Of a stretch of 64,000 nucleotides of DNA, positions 12,942-25,329 are shown piece by piece (within the stretch, counting starts at the first letter, position 1; each line of letters opens with the position of its first letter). The stretch is from the NCBI GenBank assembly GCA_013365365.1, contig JABVXU010000216.1, positions 25,426 through 89,425 of the forward strand. The letters run 5' to 3'. The notes under the pieces were generated by a model. That model was given only the letters and a program-made list of their open reading frames with translations, made no database searches and was not told where the DNA came from. Made by a program: the position numbers and the translations under genes. Source of the stretch: Cruorifilaria tuberocauda (taxonomy: Eukaryota; Nematoda; Chromadorea; Rhabditida; Onchocercidae).

Positions 12942-15371
12942 ATGAATGGTTTAACATTGATATTTGCAATTTTTTTATTCACAATCTCAAAAATCACAGG
13001 TTATCATTTATCTTCTTCTTTTTTTTTTGATCGAAATTAAAAAGATTTATAAGTTAATGACATTTTAAGGATATCTTTTTTATGATATCTCATTTAGGAT
13101 TCATGATATCATGATATTTTATGAGATATCTCAGTTCATTTCCTAATTATCATTCATTCATCGAAGTGAATATCAAAGCGAAAAAGAAATAAAGCTTTTA
13201 AAGTTTTTTTTTTCTTAAATGATAGCGAAATATGCAACAGATCTTAACATTTTATTTACTATTTAATAATTTCATTACAAATAATAAAAATTGTTATAAA
13301 CTGATAATAGTGATAAGCTGAAAAATATTAGTTGAAATTGATAGTAGTGATAAGCTGAAAAACACTAAATTATTATAAACTGATAATAGTGATAAGCTGA
13401 AAAGTACTAAATTATTATAAACTGATTAATAGTGATAAGCTGAAAAATACAAGATTTAAAGAAAGTATAGATTTTTGAATTGAGGATGGAATTTTAAAGT
13501 TTAATTAAACTAATATAGCTAATTGATTACATTTAACTAAACTATTACAGCTAAATTTTATTACTAATCATCATTAAAATTAAACTATAAACTATAATTG
13601 AAATTAAATTGAAAAATTCCAAGCAAATTTTTTTGTCATTTCAGCCTTCTGTTTGTCACATTTACCGGTTCCGAACGCATTGATAACGTATAATTTGTTA
13701 TCACCAATACCGGATCTTTTTCATGATACTGGTTCAGTGGCTGCATTATCATGTAATCTAGGTTTTGTTATCAGTGGTTCATCAACAACAAAATGCACCT
13801 CAAAAGGCATTTGGGAACCAAAATTGGGTAGAAAATTTTTTTTTTAATTTATTATTGTCATTACGGTTTGGTGATAATATCATTTAATATCAGAAAAAAA
13901 AAAGACATCACAAGAAAGTTTATAATTTTATATGAAATTAAATCGTAATTTAAATTAGTCTATTAAATCGAAATATCTAATTTTTACTTCTCTTTTGCAA
14001 ATTCCTTGCAAATTCTTTTTTATCCTCAAATTTCGATTGATTCATTCGTAGCAAATAAAAATTAAATTTAATATTTTTTTTTTGATAACAAAAAGTGATA
14101 CTAAATTATGCAGCTCATATGAAAGTCGTATTAAAATTTATATTATTAAATGATATTAATTAAACTCTAAATAATGGACAGTATTTGTGGTAATTAAATA
14201 ATACTAATAATTTTATTAAATGATTTGATAATTAAATGATAATTAAGTTTAATATCATTTGAATCTAAAGATAACATCTAAATTAAGTGACATTTATAAA
14301 TGATTTATAAATAAAATCTTTTCTTATTATTATGAATTATGAATATAGTAATTATGAATATTACGAATACTATGAATATAGTATTTATGAATATTACGAA
14401 TACTATGATACATATGCTTAAATGTCGGATTTTACTGAATTCATTTTTAAAATCATTTCATTTTTTTAATGCATTTGATTTATCTGCCGAATAAACGATT
14501 AAAACAAAGAGCTGAAATTATTGGAATTTTATGTATGCATATAAAATTACTCCTATTCCATTTATTTACTTCCATTTTACTTTTATATAATTACCTTTAT
14601 TTTATTATTTACTTTTATCTTACTCTCATGAAAGTAGTTTTATCATTTAAATAATAATTGAATAAATGTTTCATAGTTTTTTTTTAACCCGTTTTTCCTT
14701 TTTTTCTTGTTTTTTGTTTTTCTTTTTCAGGATCATGCATTTTAATCTCTGATGCATTACCTAATGTTTTAAATTCAAATTTAAATTTAACTTGTGATCC
14801 AATAAGTCGAACAACAGATGGAACTATAATATATATTCCGGTATATCTTTTTTTTCTACTAATTTTAAATTAATTCAATTAATTTTCGAACTTTCTCCTT
14901 TTTTTTACCAAATAGAATTTTAGTAAATTTCGGTTTTACCGTTTTTTTTTTTTGTTTTTAACATTTTTATTAAAAAAAAAAATTAAATCCTTACTGATAT
15001 AAACTTATCATTTTAGTAATGATAAATACGTTAAAGTAATATAAACTTATCTTTTTGCATTTTAATTAACATTATGGTGTAATTTATTAATTTTTCTACC
15101 AATTTTAAATTAACCTTTAATTTAATTAATGTAAATTAATTTTAAGTAATAGAACTTTAAGAAGCTAAAGTATAAACTTGAGCTTTTTCTTTAGCCAACT
15201 TGATGATTTCGAAGAATTTTGCAGGATTCAAAATTACAAAAGTTTCAAAACGGTGCTTTTGCGGTGCTAACATGTCCATTAGGACAAAAAGTAACCGGTG
15301 GTGCATCACATGCAACCTGTCAGGATGGACAATGGTCAGCGAAATTGGGTAGTTGTAAGGAAGTGAAATAG
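12942..15371 (+). CDS. Secreted protein with two CCP/sushi domains
   Basis: Four exons (12942-12999, 13645-13827, 14731-14840, 15225-15371) join in phases 1, 1 and 0 to give 165 residues. Residues 1-19 form a signal peptide (MNGLTLIFAIFLFTISKIT). The mature protein holds two four-cysteine CCP modules. The first has Cys22, 56, 70 and 83 with Trp76; the second has Cys102, 134, 149 and 161 with Trp154. Each cysteine pattern ends with the motif C-x(5)-W-x(6)-C or C-x(4)-W-x(6)-C. Each module would form the usual I-III and II-IV disulfides. CCP modules bind proteins at the cell surface or in extracellular fluid; the partner of this one cannot be inferred. Only four residues follow the last cysteine, with no membrane anchor, so secretion is likely. 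Confidence 0.83.
13084..13130. repeat. Inverted repeat in CCP-gene intron 1
   Basis: GATATCTCAT at 13084-13093 is matched by its reverse complement ATGAGATATC at 13121-13130. The spacer itself contains the palindrome ATGATATCAT. A hairpin or cruciform is possible. Confidence 0.6.
13294..13450. repeat. Tandem repeat of about 40 bp, four copies, in CCP-gene intron 1
   Basis: The core GATAATAGTGATAAGCTGAA recurs four times with small changes, separated by TTATAAACT or similar. Confidence 0.75.
14338..14403. repeat. 33-bp tandem duplication in CCP-gene intron 2
   Basis: Two adjacent 33-bp units starting TATGAATATAGTA and ending ATTACGAATAC differ at one position. Confidence 0.75.
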
Positions 15372-15745
15372 GCGATATTTCTTAAATTCTTTATGATATC
15401 ATATCAATCCTTCCTTACCTCACTTTAATTATTATTACCTATCGTATATTGTCTTTCATTTATTCATTCCTGTATTTCCAAGTTTTTGTTTTTTATTTAA
15501 TATTACCTTTACTTCTAAGTATAACATCTTTTATCACATATCATACCTAACAATCAACTATCAATTTTTCCATTTTATATTATCTTTGATTTTAATCATT
15601 TCTATTTCTCTTTTTTTTTTTTTTGCATTAATTACGAGAAACTTTAATGAATTAATCGATCAATTCGATTTTTGATCAATTGATCAATGATATCATTTTG
15701 TTATTGAATGCCAAATGAATTCAATTTGTTGTTATATTTTGATGA

Positions 15746-15751
15746 AATAAA
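15746..15751 (+). terminator. Candidate polyadenylation signal, CCP gene
   Basis: AATAAA lies about 375 nt after the CCP-gene stop codon. It is plausible but not unique in this AT-rich DNA. Confidence 0.3.
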
Positions 15752-16339
15752 ATTTCAATTGCAATCAGACAACAATTTTAAATTATTGAAATAAAACTAA
15801 AACAAAAACAGAACATACTTCTTCCATGCTGATTATTTAACTTATAAGTAAATGATCAATGATCCAATTATACTACATATCCTAATTCCTAATTATCACT
15901 TGCATATTCGCTTATCATTTTATTATCTTTAAATATAATACATCTTCATTTAATTAAATCTTGTAATGGCGTTATGAGAGTGTTTTTGTCTTTAATGCTA
16001 ACTTTTCAAATTCTCTTACCTGATAATATACGTTAACTATGATAATTAAGATTATCATAATTAGTTTTTCAAATATTACCACCCTGATATTCAAATTAAT
16101 CAGCTGCTTAGAAATAATACTTACTCAAAAAATGACGAGCTTACCTGGTTTTCAAGTTAATATTTTTCCCTTTTTTTTTGTAATTAGTAAAGATTTTTCC
16201 TCATTTATTAACTCTTCTTTCTTTTCAAGTATAACTGTCATTTTCAAAATGATTCCAAAAAATAGACAGAAGTAGCTAGAGTAAGTTTAATAACAGTATC
16301 GATGATAGCTAATCGTTAGCTGAATATTGTGATATTCTT

Positions 16340-16360
16340 CTTCCTCTCTCTCTCTCTCCC

Positions 16361-16391
<31 letters not shown>
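16340..16391. repeat. CT microsatellite
   Basis: An interrupted (CT)n run with CCCT breaks. It reads as an Arg/Glu-repeat frame on the minus strand, which is an artefact. Confidence 0.9.
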
Positions 16392-16392
<1 letters not shown>

Positions 16393-17298
16393 TGTCTGTT
16401 TATCTATCAGTATGCACAAAATATAAATTGTTATCACAGCTGATGCCAATGGTTTAAAGTAGCTCATCATGAATTCAAATTTTCTATTCATTATATTCAT
16501 TGATATATAGATTCGATTTTTCGATTTTTCAATGATAATATTAATAATAATTAATGATTACTAATTAATAATTAATAGTTAATAATAATAATAAGTAATA
16601 ATATTAATAATGATTAATAATTAATAACGATAATAATGATAATTAATAGTAACAGTATTAATTAATAATAATAATAATGACAATTAATAATAATAATAAT
16701 AAATAACAATAAAATATAGTTGATTGATAATGATTTTAACAATATTCCAAGTATGATTATCATGATGATTACAGATAAGATTATATCATATCAATCATTA
16801 TTACATTAAAAGTATTACAATCAATCACATCGTTCAAGTTGACTTTTACAGATTTTTTACGAATAAGTTTAAGTAGCAAGTTGAAATGTTCAACTTGCTT
16901 AAGCTCTAAAGGCGCATTAGCGAAGAAGCAACTGCTCTTTGTTACATCAAATTAAACAATTCGATCAAATTTGTTTTCTTGTTTACAAAGAAAAAAAAAT
17001 CTTTTCACAAGTTTTCAGTTCCTCTCTTTTCATTCTATGCTTCAATTCGAGCTTCATCAACTTCAATGAATTATTATTGTATTCCATGTTTCACCTTCAA
17101 TCGACAAATTATTCTTTTTTCGAAATGAATTTGTTAATTTTCGAAGGTAATATTTTCATTAATTAATTTTAACTAATATTAATTTCATAAGTAATAGTAT
17201 TAGTTTTATTCTTGTTATCATTTGTTATCATGATATCATGATAATGATTGAAGCGGAATGAGTAATCTGAATGAAATGATTGAAAGCAATTATTTTCA

Positions 17299-17391
17299 AA
17301 TTATCTATCCGGATATTTTTCTTAATCTAGAATATATCCCGATCTTCCGGATATTTTCTTTTCTTAGTCTAGAATACCCGGATAGATAATT
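17299..17391. repeat. Foldback element with 14-bp perfect arms
   Basis: AATTATCTATCCGG at 17299-17312 is exactly reverse-complemented at 17378-17391. The 65-bp loop contains two related direct segments, each with a TTCTTA...TCTAGAATA core, and further CCGGATA motifs. It resembles a degraded foldback or miniature inverted-repeat element. Confidence 0.65.
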
Positions 17392-18754
17392 GATCTATAA
17401 TCCGGAATATGTTCATGATATCAATTATTAATTTACAGGTTATTTTTTTTTAAATCATTGAAATGAAATTCATTTATGGATAACTATTTTAATTTTAGCT
17501 TTATTTGTATATACATATATATCGTATAATGGGCCAAATAATTGATCGATCAATCAATCAATAATGATTTAAATGGTACAATTATGATGGATGAGTGTTA
17601 TGTCTATGGTATCATTTTTCTTGGTTTTTTCGGTGGAAAATTTAAATTGGTTAATTTCAAATATGCAGCATAAGTTTGATGCGTTCCAATCATCTTCTCC
17701 TAATTATCGATCGAAGTATAAACGATCAATCAATGAATTATGGAATGGATGATCGGAATGATAATGAATATGGACGAAATCGATTAGTTTATGTTTATTG
17801 GAAAATTTCAAGAATAAATAAATCGTTCGATATAATTTTTTTTTTCCTCGGTAATTTTCTTTTGTTTGTATCCAATATTCGATCAATCAATATTTTTTGA
17901 TACGATTTCAAGAAAAGGAACTTGTTAAATTAAAATAGTAAAAAATGATATTAACTCAAAAATAATGAAGTTAAAATATTCCTGATAAGGTTTAGTGATA
18001 ATGATATCAATCAAGTTACTTTTCTTGCATAGTATCAGGTTTTTTCTTTTCTCTCTCTCTTCCTCGAACATTTATCTAAATTAGAATCTTAATTTAAATT
18101 ATAATTACGAATAAATATCACTCATTAATTGTTTTATTTCACTATTCCAGTTGTTCATGAACTATTAACAAATAGATATTGAAATGGCAATTTTATTGTT
18201 GTCACTAATCCACTTATCACTGTTGATTATTTCATGAGCAAAATTGATGGCTGCACTTAATCCTAAAATCATATCACTTTTTAAAATTTCATTTTTATTG
18301 TTTAATTTGAACATATTGAAATGCCTTAAATGTTTTTATTCACTACTCTTTAAATGTTTATTTTTTTTGTCTTTTTTTAGCAATGATTAGCTCCCAATCA
18401 AAATTTCTTCCATAAATTAACTTAATAATTAATTAATTAATTAATGCTGTGATAATTATGGAAATTAACTGGTTTTAATTTTGCTTTTCGAAAGAGAAAT
18501 TTTTTAATATTTTAAAAGATTAAGAGTTTATTAAATTCATAATTCTCGAAGTGATAAATTCACGGTTCTTCCCAAAATTTCTTGTTCATTTTCGTTTTCA
18601 AGTTTGCTTTCGAAGTTTTTTATTCAAATTGCGAATGCTTTTGGTAGATTATGAAGAAGAAAGAAAAATGTTCTTTTATAAGTTGTATTAATTAATTAGT
18701 TACTTATTCTTATCTATCTAATTTCGTTTAAAATAGCTTTTAGTGTTCCATAAC

Positions 18755-18790
18755 TGTAATTAATTAATTAATTAATTAATTAATTAATTG
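18755..18790. repeat. TTAA microsatellite
   Basis: Eight or more consecutive AATT/TTAA units. A shorter run of the same motif lies at 18421-18443. Confidence 0.85.
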
Positions 18791-21079
18791 ATTGGGAACT
18801 AATTTCTTGCAAGTAACATATATATTCAGCATAAAATTGAATTCATTTTTTTTTACTATATGCTTGTTTAATTTTTAAACTTAGATGAGTATTTTTTGGA
18901 ATATTTCATTTCTTTTTTTTTTCTAATTAATTTTCCCTTTGATAAGTTTTGATAAATTAATTTATAACGGTTGTTAATTTAATAAAGATAAATTTCCAAA
19001 TGAATTGTTTATCAGCAACAAATTCAAACACTGCAAAAATCTATAAAGCTATAATATATCGATTAATTTTTATCAGAATTGATTATCATTTATTATCAGA
19101 TAGTTATCAGATTTAAACATTTCCATGTTGTAATTTCAGTATTCCATATATATTATTTATCAATTTTCCAATCTTATCGGTAAAAGTAGCTTTATCGATT
19201 TGAATTCCATGACGAAATCAATTTTAAAATTGATTGATAATGCGGACAATTTTAAAAATTTCAAATAAGCATAGAATATTCAGAATTATTCATGCATTCA
19301 TCTTTTTTTATCAGTTAACAATTGTAACGATCCCAAATGAAATTTGTTAAATTCCAAAGTAGTAAGTATTACTAAGCTACCAATTCTTTTGAAATAAATT
19401 TGAAATACTTTAGATTTATCACCTAAAGTATTACTTTATTGCGTGTTAACAAACTATTAATTAACCATTTCGTTATAATATAATTTATTACAGATATTAT
19501 CAACTGGTAAGTAAAAATTTGATTTATGTAAGAGTTGAAATTATCATTTAATTGATTAATCCAATTTAAATGATTGATTCAGCTGATTAATTCAATTTGT
19601 TGAATTTAACGGTGTAACTTTATACTTTCAATGGATCATTTGATATTGATTTGATGCAAAGAGAAATGAATAATTAATTTATTTTAAAATTATTTGAACA
19701 ATTATTTAGTGACAGTGACAGATTGTCTTTTACTGATAATAACTATGATTCAAAGTTATAATAAATAATAAGATAGTAATAAAGATAAAGAATAATGAAA
19801 ATATCATAATAAAGATAGTAAAACATGATAATAAAGATGAAATATAATGATAACGATAAAAAAATATAATAATAAAAATAACGATAATAACAAAGATAAT
19901 AATAATAGAATTACTTTATTATCTTCCACAAACATTGTACTTGATTAACTGAAATAGAGTATAAGCTATGAGGTATGAAATATGAGCTATTTGAAAAAAT
20001 ATACTGAAATTTGATCAGCTAGCAAAGGAATTTATAAAGTTAGAAGTTTAAATCATAATGAACTGAAATAGCCTTAATGAAATTCAATTTGTGAATTCTT
20101 TCTCATTCTTATTCAAATTCAAATTATATTTCTTATTCAAATTAACTTTTATCAAATTAAATTACTTACTACTAAATTATCAAGTTATCACAATGAATTG
20201 AAATTAATTAAGTAAAAAGAAAATAACTTGATAAACAAGTAATATTCAGTAATTTAATTAATAGATAAATTAATAGACCAAAATAGTTCTGCAAAAAAAA
20301 TGAAAATTTTCATGCAAAAAATTTAATTCCCAATCATTTATAATTTAATCATCTGCATTATACTCAAATATTTTATTTTATTTGACTGATCAAGTCAATA
20401 ATTCGAGTTAAAGTAAAGTTAAAATCTAGTTAAAGTAAAAATCAGATAAGATAATGACAATAGCCAGTGTTACTTGACGGATTGAAGTATTAAATTGTAA
20501 TAATAGTCGAAGTTAAATTTAAATGCTAAAATGATGAATCAACATTCTAATATATCATTTTATTATCAATAGAAAAACGTGGTTTATTTTGATTGCTTAA
20601 GACATGAATTATCTCTTTATTTCTCTCTCTCTCTCTCTCTCTCTCCCTCTTATCTTTGAACTCTTTTACTCTTTTTCATATGGAATAATTAAAATAAGAA
20701 ATGTAATTAAATACTTAATTTTTATTTAACTCATAAAATCACTCTAAATAATCGTTCGTTTCTCCTTTTCAAAAAAAATTATTACACAGTTTTATTTGAA
20801 ATTTTCCGTCAATAAATGATAAAATTTATTTCTATCAAAGTTTTGTTTGATAAAAAAAAGAATTTCTATTCTCGAGAAATAATTTCTACCATATTGACTT
20901 ATCAATTTTATTTTAAAATTTTCGATTTTTTTTTTCAAAAATTTTTGACATAATTGAAAATTAACAAATAATTTTAACTTCCTTTCATTTAACCTCTGAA
21001 CCTATTTGTAATATTTTTAACTTCACGCAAGTTAATGGATATGATGATTTGAAGTGAAATTTAGGAAAATTAAAATGAA

Positions 21080-21400
21080 TACGGTAGTGAAATCGTCTTC
21101 GTAATGAAATGATATTTTAATTTCAAGTAGACAAAGAAATGAAAGTGATATTTTAATTTCAAATAAGCATGGAAATGAGATCATTTTTGTGATGAAATGA
21201 TATTTTAGTTTCAAGTAAATAAGTAATTAAATCATTTTCATGATAAGATAAATTTTTTTTTCATGATAAAATGATATTTTAGATCCAAGTAGAAATAGAA
21301 ATAAAATTGTTTTTTGTATTTAAATGATACTTAAATTTTAAGTAAATAAGGAAATGAAATGGTTTTTGTGATAAAATGATATTTTAGGTCCAAGCTTTGA
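21080..21400. repeat. Degenerate tandem array next to the transthyretin-like gene
   Basis: The phrase ATGATATTTTA-TTTCAAGTA-AAATAAGGAAATGA recurs about six times with variable spacing and ends within a few bases of the gene's stop codon. It probably makes up its 3' UTR. The minus-strand frame at 21032-21214 is a translation of this array. Confidence 0.6.
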
Positions 21401-21403
21401 TAA

Positions 21404-23436
21404 TCAGGTTGGATGTTTGGCGATATAATCTTTAACAAATTGTGGATATTCGTAGGGCCAATCACGACATTTCACGTTACTTAGCAATTCCACGCGATCC
21501 AAATTAATTTCACCCACGTCATATCTCATATTTTTTAGATCACTACGTATTTTGTACATGATATTTGTAAAGCAATTCTGAAATGCATTACGCATTATTG
21601 ATTATATTTCAGGAAATCTTCCGGATTTTTTTAAAACTATCAAAAATTTTAAACGTATCATTAGCTAAATTATATTATCGATTAACGGTAAATAATAATT
21701 CAATCAACAAATTTAATTTACATTTCAATTTTAAGTCTAATATTGAAATATTGTAAGTTAAAAGCATATGATAGAGTGATAAGTAAGTAATTAATAAGTA
21801 AATAATCAGCTATTTCGATCGATGATGAATTTATATACTTCAGCTTAAAAATAATTGAACGCTTTAAAATATTTATGCGATAAGTGAAAAAAGATGAATG
21901 ATTAAAAGTGACGGAGTGAAGAAACGTGAAATTAAGTGAATGAATCAGTAAGTTAAAGTAAACTTTAACAGTGATATACTTAATTATAAGTGCAAAAGGT
22001 TAAACGAAATAAAGAGCAAGAAATCATTTTGGATTTTGGACTGGAAATAATAAATGGAATACTAATAATAACTAATTAAACTGATAATAACTAATTTCCA
22101 AAATAGGTAATAGTTGATAAGATGATAATTAATGAAATTAAGATCTATGATAGTGATAATGATTCTGTACGATAACTGATTTCCTGTTTACTTAATACAA
22201 AATCCTCCTAACAAACCCGATATTGCTTTCGTTTTGAATTCGGTAAACAGTGATGAGTGATATTCAATAATAATAAATTTGTGATAACATATCTACGACC
22301 CATAATTTCAAAATGACCATCACGACCGGAAAGTGCGTAACTGCTAATCCGTAATTTACCCTTCTTCTTTCCCTCTTTTGTCTCATCTAAAAATTTGATT
22401 TGTTATTAAGTAAGTATATTTGTCATATTGTAAAGTATATTTGTCCTCTGAACCGTATTGGCAATATTTTTTATCGTTTCCTACAAATACAAGTTAACTT
22501 ATAATAGTAATTACACGCATTACGTAATAAAAAAAACCTAATACGTAACAGGAACGTAAATAAAAATTATTTGCGACGGTAATAAGTAATAATGAATGCT
22601 ATCAAGTATAGTCAAGTATAAGTACGTATAATGAAGCTATATCAAGTAGAAGCACGTCTAATGAAGCTAGTATATCAAGTATAGACACGTATAATGAAGC
22701 TATATCAAGTAGAAGCACGTCTAATGAAGCTAGTATATCAAGTATAGAGACGTATTATGAAACTATATCGAGTAGAAGCACGTCTAATGAAGCTAGCATA
22801 TCAATTATAGACACGTAAAATGAAGCTATTAGTTGTAAGCGTATCGTTAGACGTAGTTTGACTTGCGTGTGATTTTAACTGATAAAAGAAATGTTAATTA
22901 GAGCTAATTAATAAACAATTTAATTATTTCGAAATTAAATTTTAATTTTTTTTTCCACGCTAAGTTATTTTTTACAAAGAAGAAAAAATATTCTTCTTAA
23001 CGATTTAATTAAATTAAAAGAATTCTTCGTTTTCCTTCTTTTTTTTTTTTACCAATTTTTAAATTTACTGATCAAATTTCAATGAGAAAAGAAAACGAAA
23101 ATATGAAACAGAATAGAAAATATCCTTTTAGTCGTAGAAAAGAAAAATTAATTACAAGCATGAAATTTAACAATTTAAACTTAAAATTAATTACAAGCAT
23201 GAAATTTAACAATTTATTGAGGAAAAAAAAAAGAGAAACAAACATGAAACTTCCTCTACGATATTAATAAGCACTGCATAAGCTTTCACATAGTTGCAAA
23301 GCATTGTTCCGGAAATATTAACCGGAACTGGAACTTTGATTTTATTTCTTGCCACATCATCCATCACTGATCTACCAATCATTATTACTAATACAATAAC
23401 AATAGGAAATAGTAATATACGGGTACCATACGTCAT
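21404..23436 (-). CDS. Transthyretin-like (TTR) family secreted protein
   Basis: Three exons on the minus strand (23436-23244, 22386-22217, 21577-21404) join in phases 1 and 0 to give 178 residues. Residues 6-21 (RILLFPIVIVLVIMIG) are a hydrophobic signal sequence. The body follows the nematode TTR-like pattern: ISGTMLC (Cys47), then GRDGHFEIMG (residues 85-94), LNITHHC (Cys111), NCF (Cys123), and a late strand YDVGEINLDRVEL. Potential N-glycosylation sites are Asn40 and Asn106. Family members are small extracellular lipocalin-sized beta-sandwich proteins; one C. elegans member bridges apoptotic cells to phagocytes, but most have no known role. Exon 2 was extended past an earlier GT at 22288 because the extra codons supply the conserved strand and Cys111. 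The exon 1 donor (GTTTGT) is weak, so residue 65 is uncertain. Confidence 0.78.
22599..22830. repeat. 63-bp minisatellite inside intron 1 of the TTR-like gene
   Basis: The segment TATATCAAGTATAGACACGT recurs at 22671, 22734 and 22797, exactly 63 bp apart. Each unit also contains an internal half-repeat (ATCAAGTAGAAGCACGTCTAATGAAGCTA), so the array has a nested structure. Confidence 0.85.
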
Positions 23437-23450
23437 ATTTGTCTAAAATA
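23436..23450 (-). promoter_or_regulatory. Candidate spliced-leader acceptor of the TTR-like gene
   Basis: On the minus strand the sequence reads ATTATTTTAG then ACAAAT and the ATG. The acceptor would leave a 6-nt leader, typical of nematode trans-spliced mRNAs. No upstream exon is evident. Confidence 0.45.
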
Positions 23451-23507
23451 ATTGAAATACAATCTAGAAAATAAAAATGATCGATTAGAGTATTTACTTG
23501 TAAAATG

Positions 23508-23757
23508 ATATTTTATAAATTTGAAATGATGAGAATGAATGCGCTACTGTTATTTGAATTAAATAGTGTCATAAATGACGCAAATGACGTACGTGATTTT
23601 CGTGATATTTTGATTGTACCAGAGTGGATATTATATTTTATAAATTTAAAATGATGAGAATGAATGCACTGCTGTTATTTGAATTAAATAGTATCATAAA
23701 TGACGCAAATGACGTACGTGATTTTCGTGATATTTTGATTGTACCAGAGTGGATATT
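23508..23757. repeat. 125-bp tandem duplication with a conserved open frame
   Basis: Copies 23508-23632 and 23633-23757 are about 95% identical. Each holds an open plus-strand frame starting MMRMNALLLFELNS. Of the substitutions inside that frame, two are synonymous (GCG/GCA, CTA/CTG) and one is Val/Ile. The copies are not in the same frame because 125 is not a multiple of three. I do not call a gene here. Confidence 0.8.
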
Positions 23758-24031
23758 TCAATACTTTGATATATATGCTTATAAAATTTTGTCAATTAGA
23801 GAATTTCGAAAATATAATCATTCTATTTTCAATTTGAACCACTAAAATTTTAATTCGACCGTTTTACAAATGTTAATTTTATCGTTGTAAAGCAGTCGAA
23901 TTAAAATTTTTTTATAAATTTCGTTAAGAAATGAAAAATTGTTTTATGTAATTTTTTTTTAATTTAATGCAAATTTTTTTTTCTTTAATAAATAAAAAAT
24001 TTTTCGCATATTTATTTTATAGTATTTAGTA

Positions 24032-24160
24032 AAGTGTAAGCGAATACGTTAAATTGTAATTCCGGTAGAGTTTAAGTGAAGTTTAAACGAATATGTGAAA
24101 TTGTAATTCCGGTAGAGTTTAAGTGAAGCTTAAACGAATACGTTAAATTGTAATTCCGGA
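24032..24160. repeat. 47-bp tandem array
   Basis: GTAATTCCGGTAGAGTTTAA and related segments start at 24056, 24103 and 24150, exactly 47 bp apart, for about 2.8 copies. Confidence 0.8.
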
Positions 24161-24589
24161 AATTGTAAAAAGTTTGCATTAATTGTAATGTCCGAATAGT
24201 TTTTTTGCTTTTTACCAATCGGAAATGATTTCAAATCTTTAATTACTGACAATTAATTAATTACGGTTATTCAATGTCCAAAATGTTTTTTTCTTTCTAT
24301 TTTCTTTTCATCAATCGGAAATGATTTCAAATATTAATTGATGGCAATTAATTAATTAAGTAATTAATTACTCATGGTTGTTTAATTATATAAAGCAATT
24401 TTGATATCGAGTAATCTAATAATTTATCAGTATCGTTTCTATCTTTGTTAAATTTATACTTATTAACTTATTTTAGAGCGGAATGAACTGATAAAACTGA
24501 TAATCATTCTTCCTCAGAAATTTATTCAAATGAATAATTCGAAATTTCAATGATAATATAAGAGATGAAAAAAATTTTCTCGAGAGTTA

Positions 24590-24800
24590 CGTTTACTTGT
24601 ATACTTAGATGTTATTTACTTAGAGGTTTACTTGGATGTTAGCTTAGGAGATACTTAATGTTACTTACTTAGAGGTTTACTTGGATGTTAACTTTAGAGA
24701 TAGAGATACTTCAATGTTACTAAGACGTTTACTTAGATGTTAGCTTACGAGATACTTAGATGTTACTTACTAAGAGGTTTACTTAGATGTTAGCTTGCGT
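24590..24800. repeat. Tandem array of about 60-bp units
   Basis: The phrase TACTTAGAGGTTTACTTGGATGTTAGCTT and variants recurs about four times with small insertions. Confidence 0.7.
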
Positions 24801-25329
24801 CAATTCCATCCGAATGCCTTTTATTCCATTTTAATTAGCAGTTAATAAAAAATGCGAAAGAATCAATTCGATGATAAATTATTATCAAAAGTATCATGAA
24901 TTAATAAAATTTCATTTGATTAACTTTTATCGTAAAATCTGTAAATTCAAAAATGTTTTCTTATTTATCAAATGTAAACAGCACGATTACAGCAGAAATA
25001 ATTGAAGTAAAGTTAAAAGAAAATAACCAATTTGATTTTTGATTTTAAAAAAGAAAGAAAGGAAATGAAGGAAGTCATTGATTGATACATTCCTCGGTGA
25101 AGCAACTGTTCTCGATCGTTATTCGAGAATTTTTGTATAAACTCTTGTTTTTCGTGATCTCTGATTCTTTCCTTGCTGTCAAGAAATTGATTAGACAAAG
25201 GATAAGCAATTTCAGCTCATTGAATTTGTCATATTTAACTTGAAATGTCATTCAAATTTTTTTTTTTAAAGAAGAAAGTTCAACAATGAAAAAAATTTAG
25301 TTTAAATTTCATTTAATTGAAATAATTTA

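Larger units (their letters stand above)
15372..21403. other. AT-rich intergenic region, no supported gene
   Basis: Six kilobases of low-complexity DNA lie between the CCP gene (plus) and the transthyretin-like gene (minus), which converge. It holds a likely CCP-gene AATAAA at 15746, a CT-microsatellite (about 16340-16391), a TAA/AAT-rich block (about 16535-16720), a foldback element (17299-17391), TTAA runs (18421-18443 and about 18755-18790), a second CT tract (about 20622-20648) and an imperfect array of about 60-bp units (about 21080-21400). Open frames at 16039-16275, 16939-17166 and 17676-17900 show no domains or splice structure. Confidence 0.5.

Noticed and set aside
22289..22386. Shorter exon 2 of the TTR-like gene ending at 22289
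   Set aside because: It is in frame but loses the conserved LNITHHC strand. The GT at 22216 keeps phase and the family pattern.
23624..23845. Plus-strand 73-codon frame over the second 125-bp copy
   Set aside because: It lacks a domain and splice context, and the first copy is in another frame. Kept as a finding, not as a gene.
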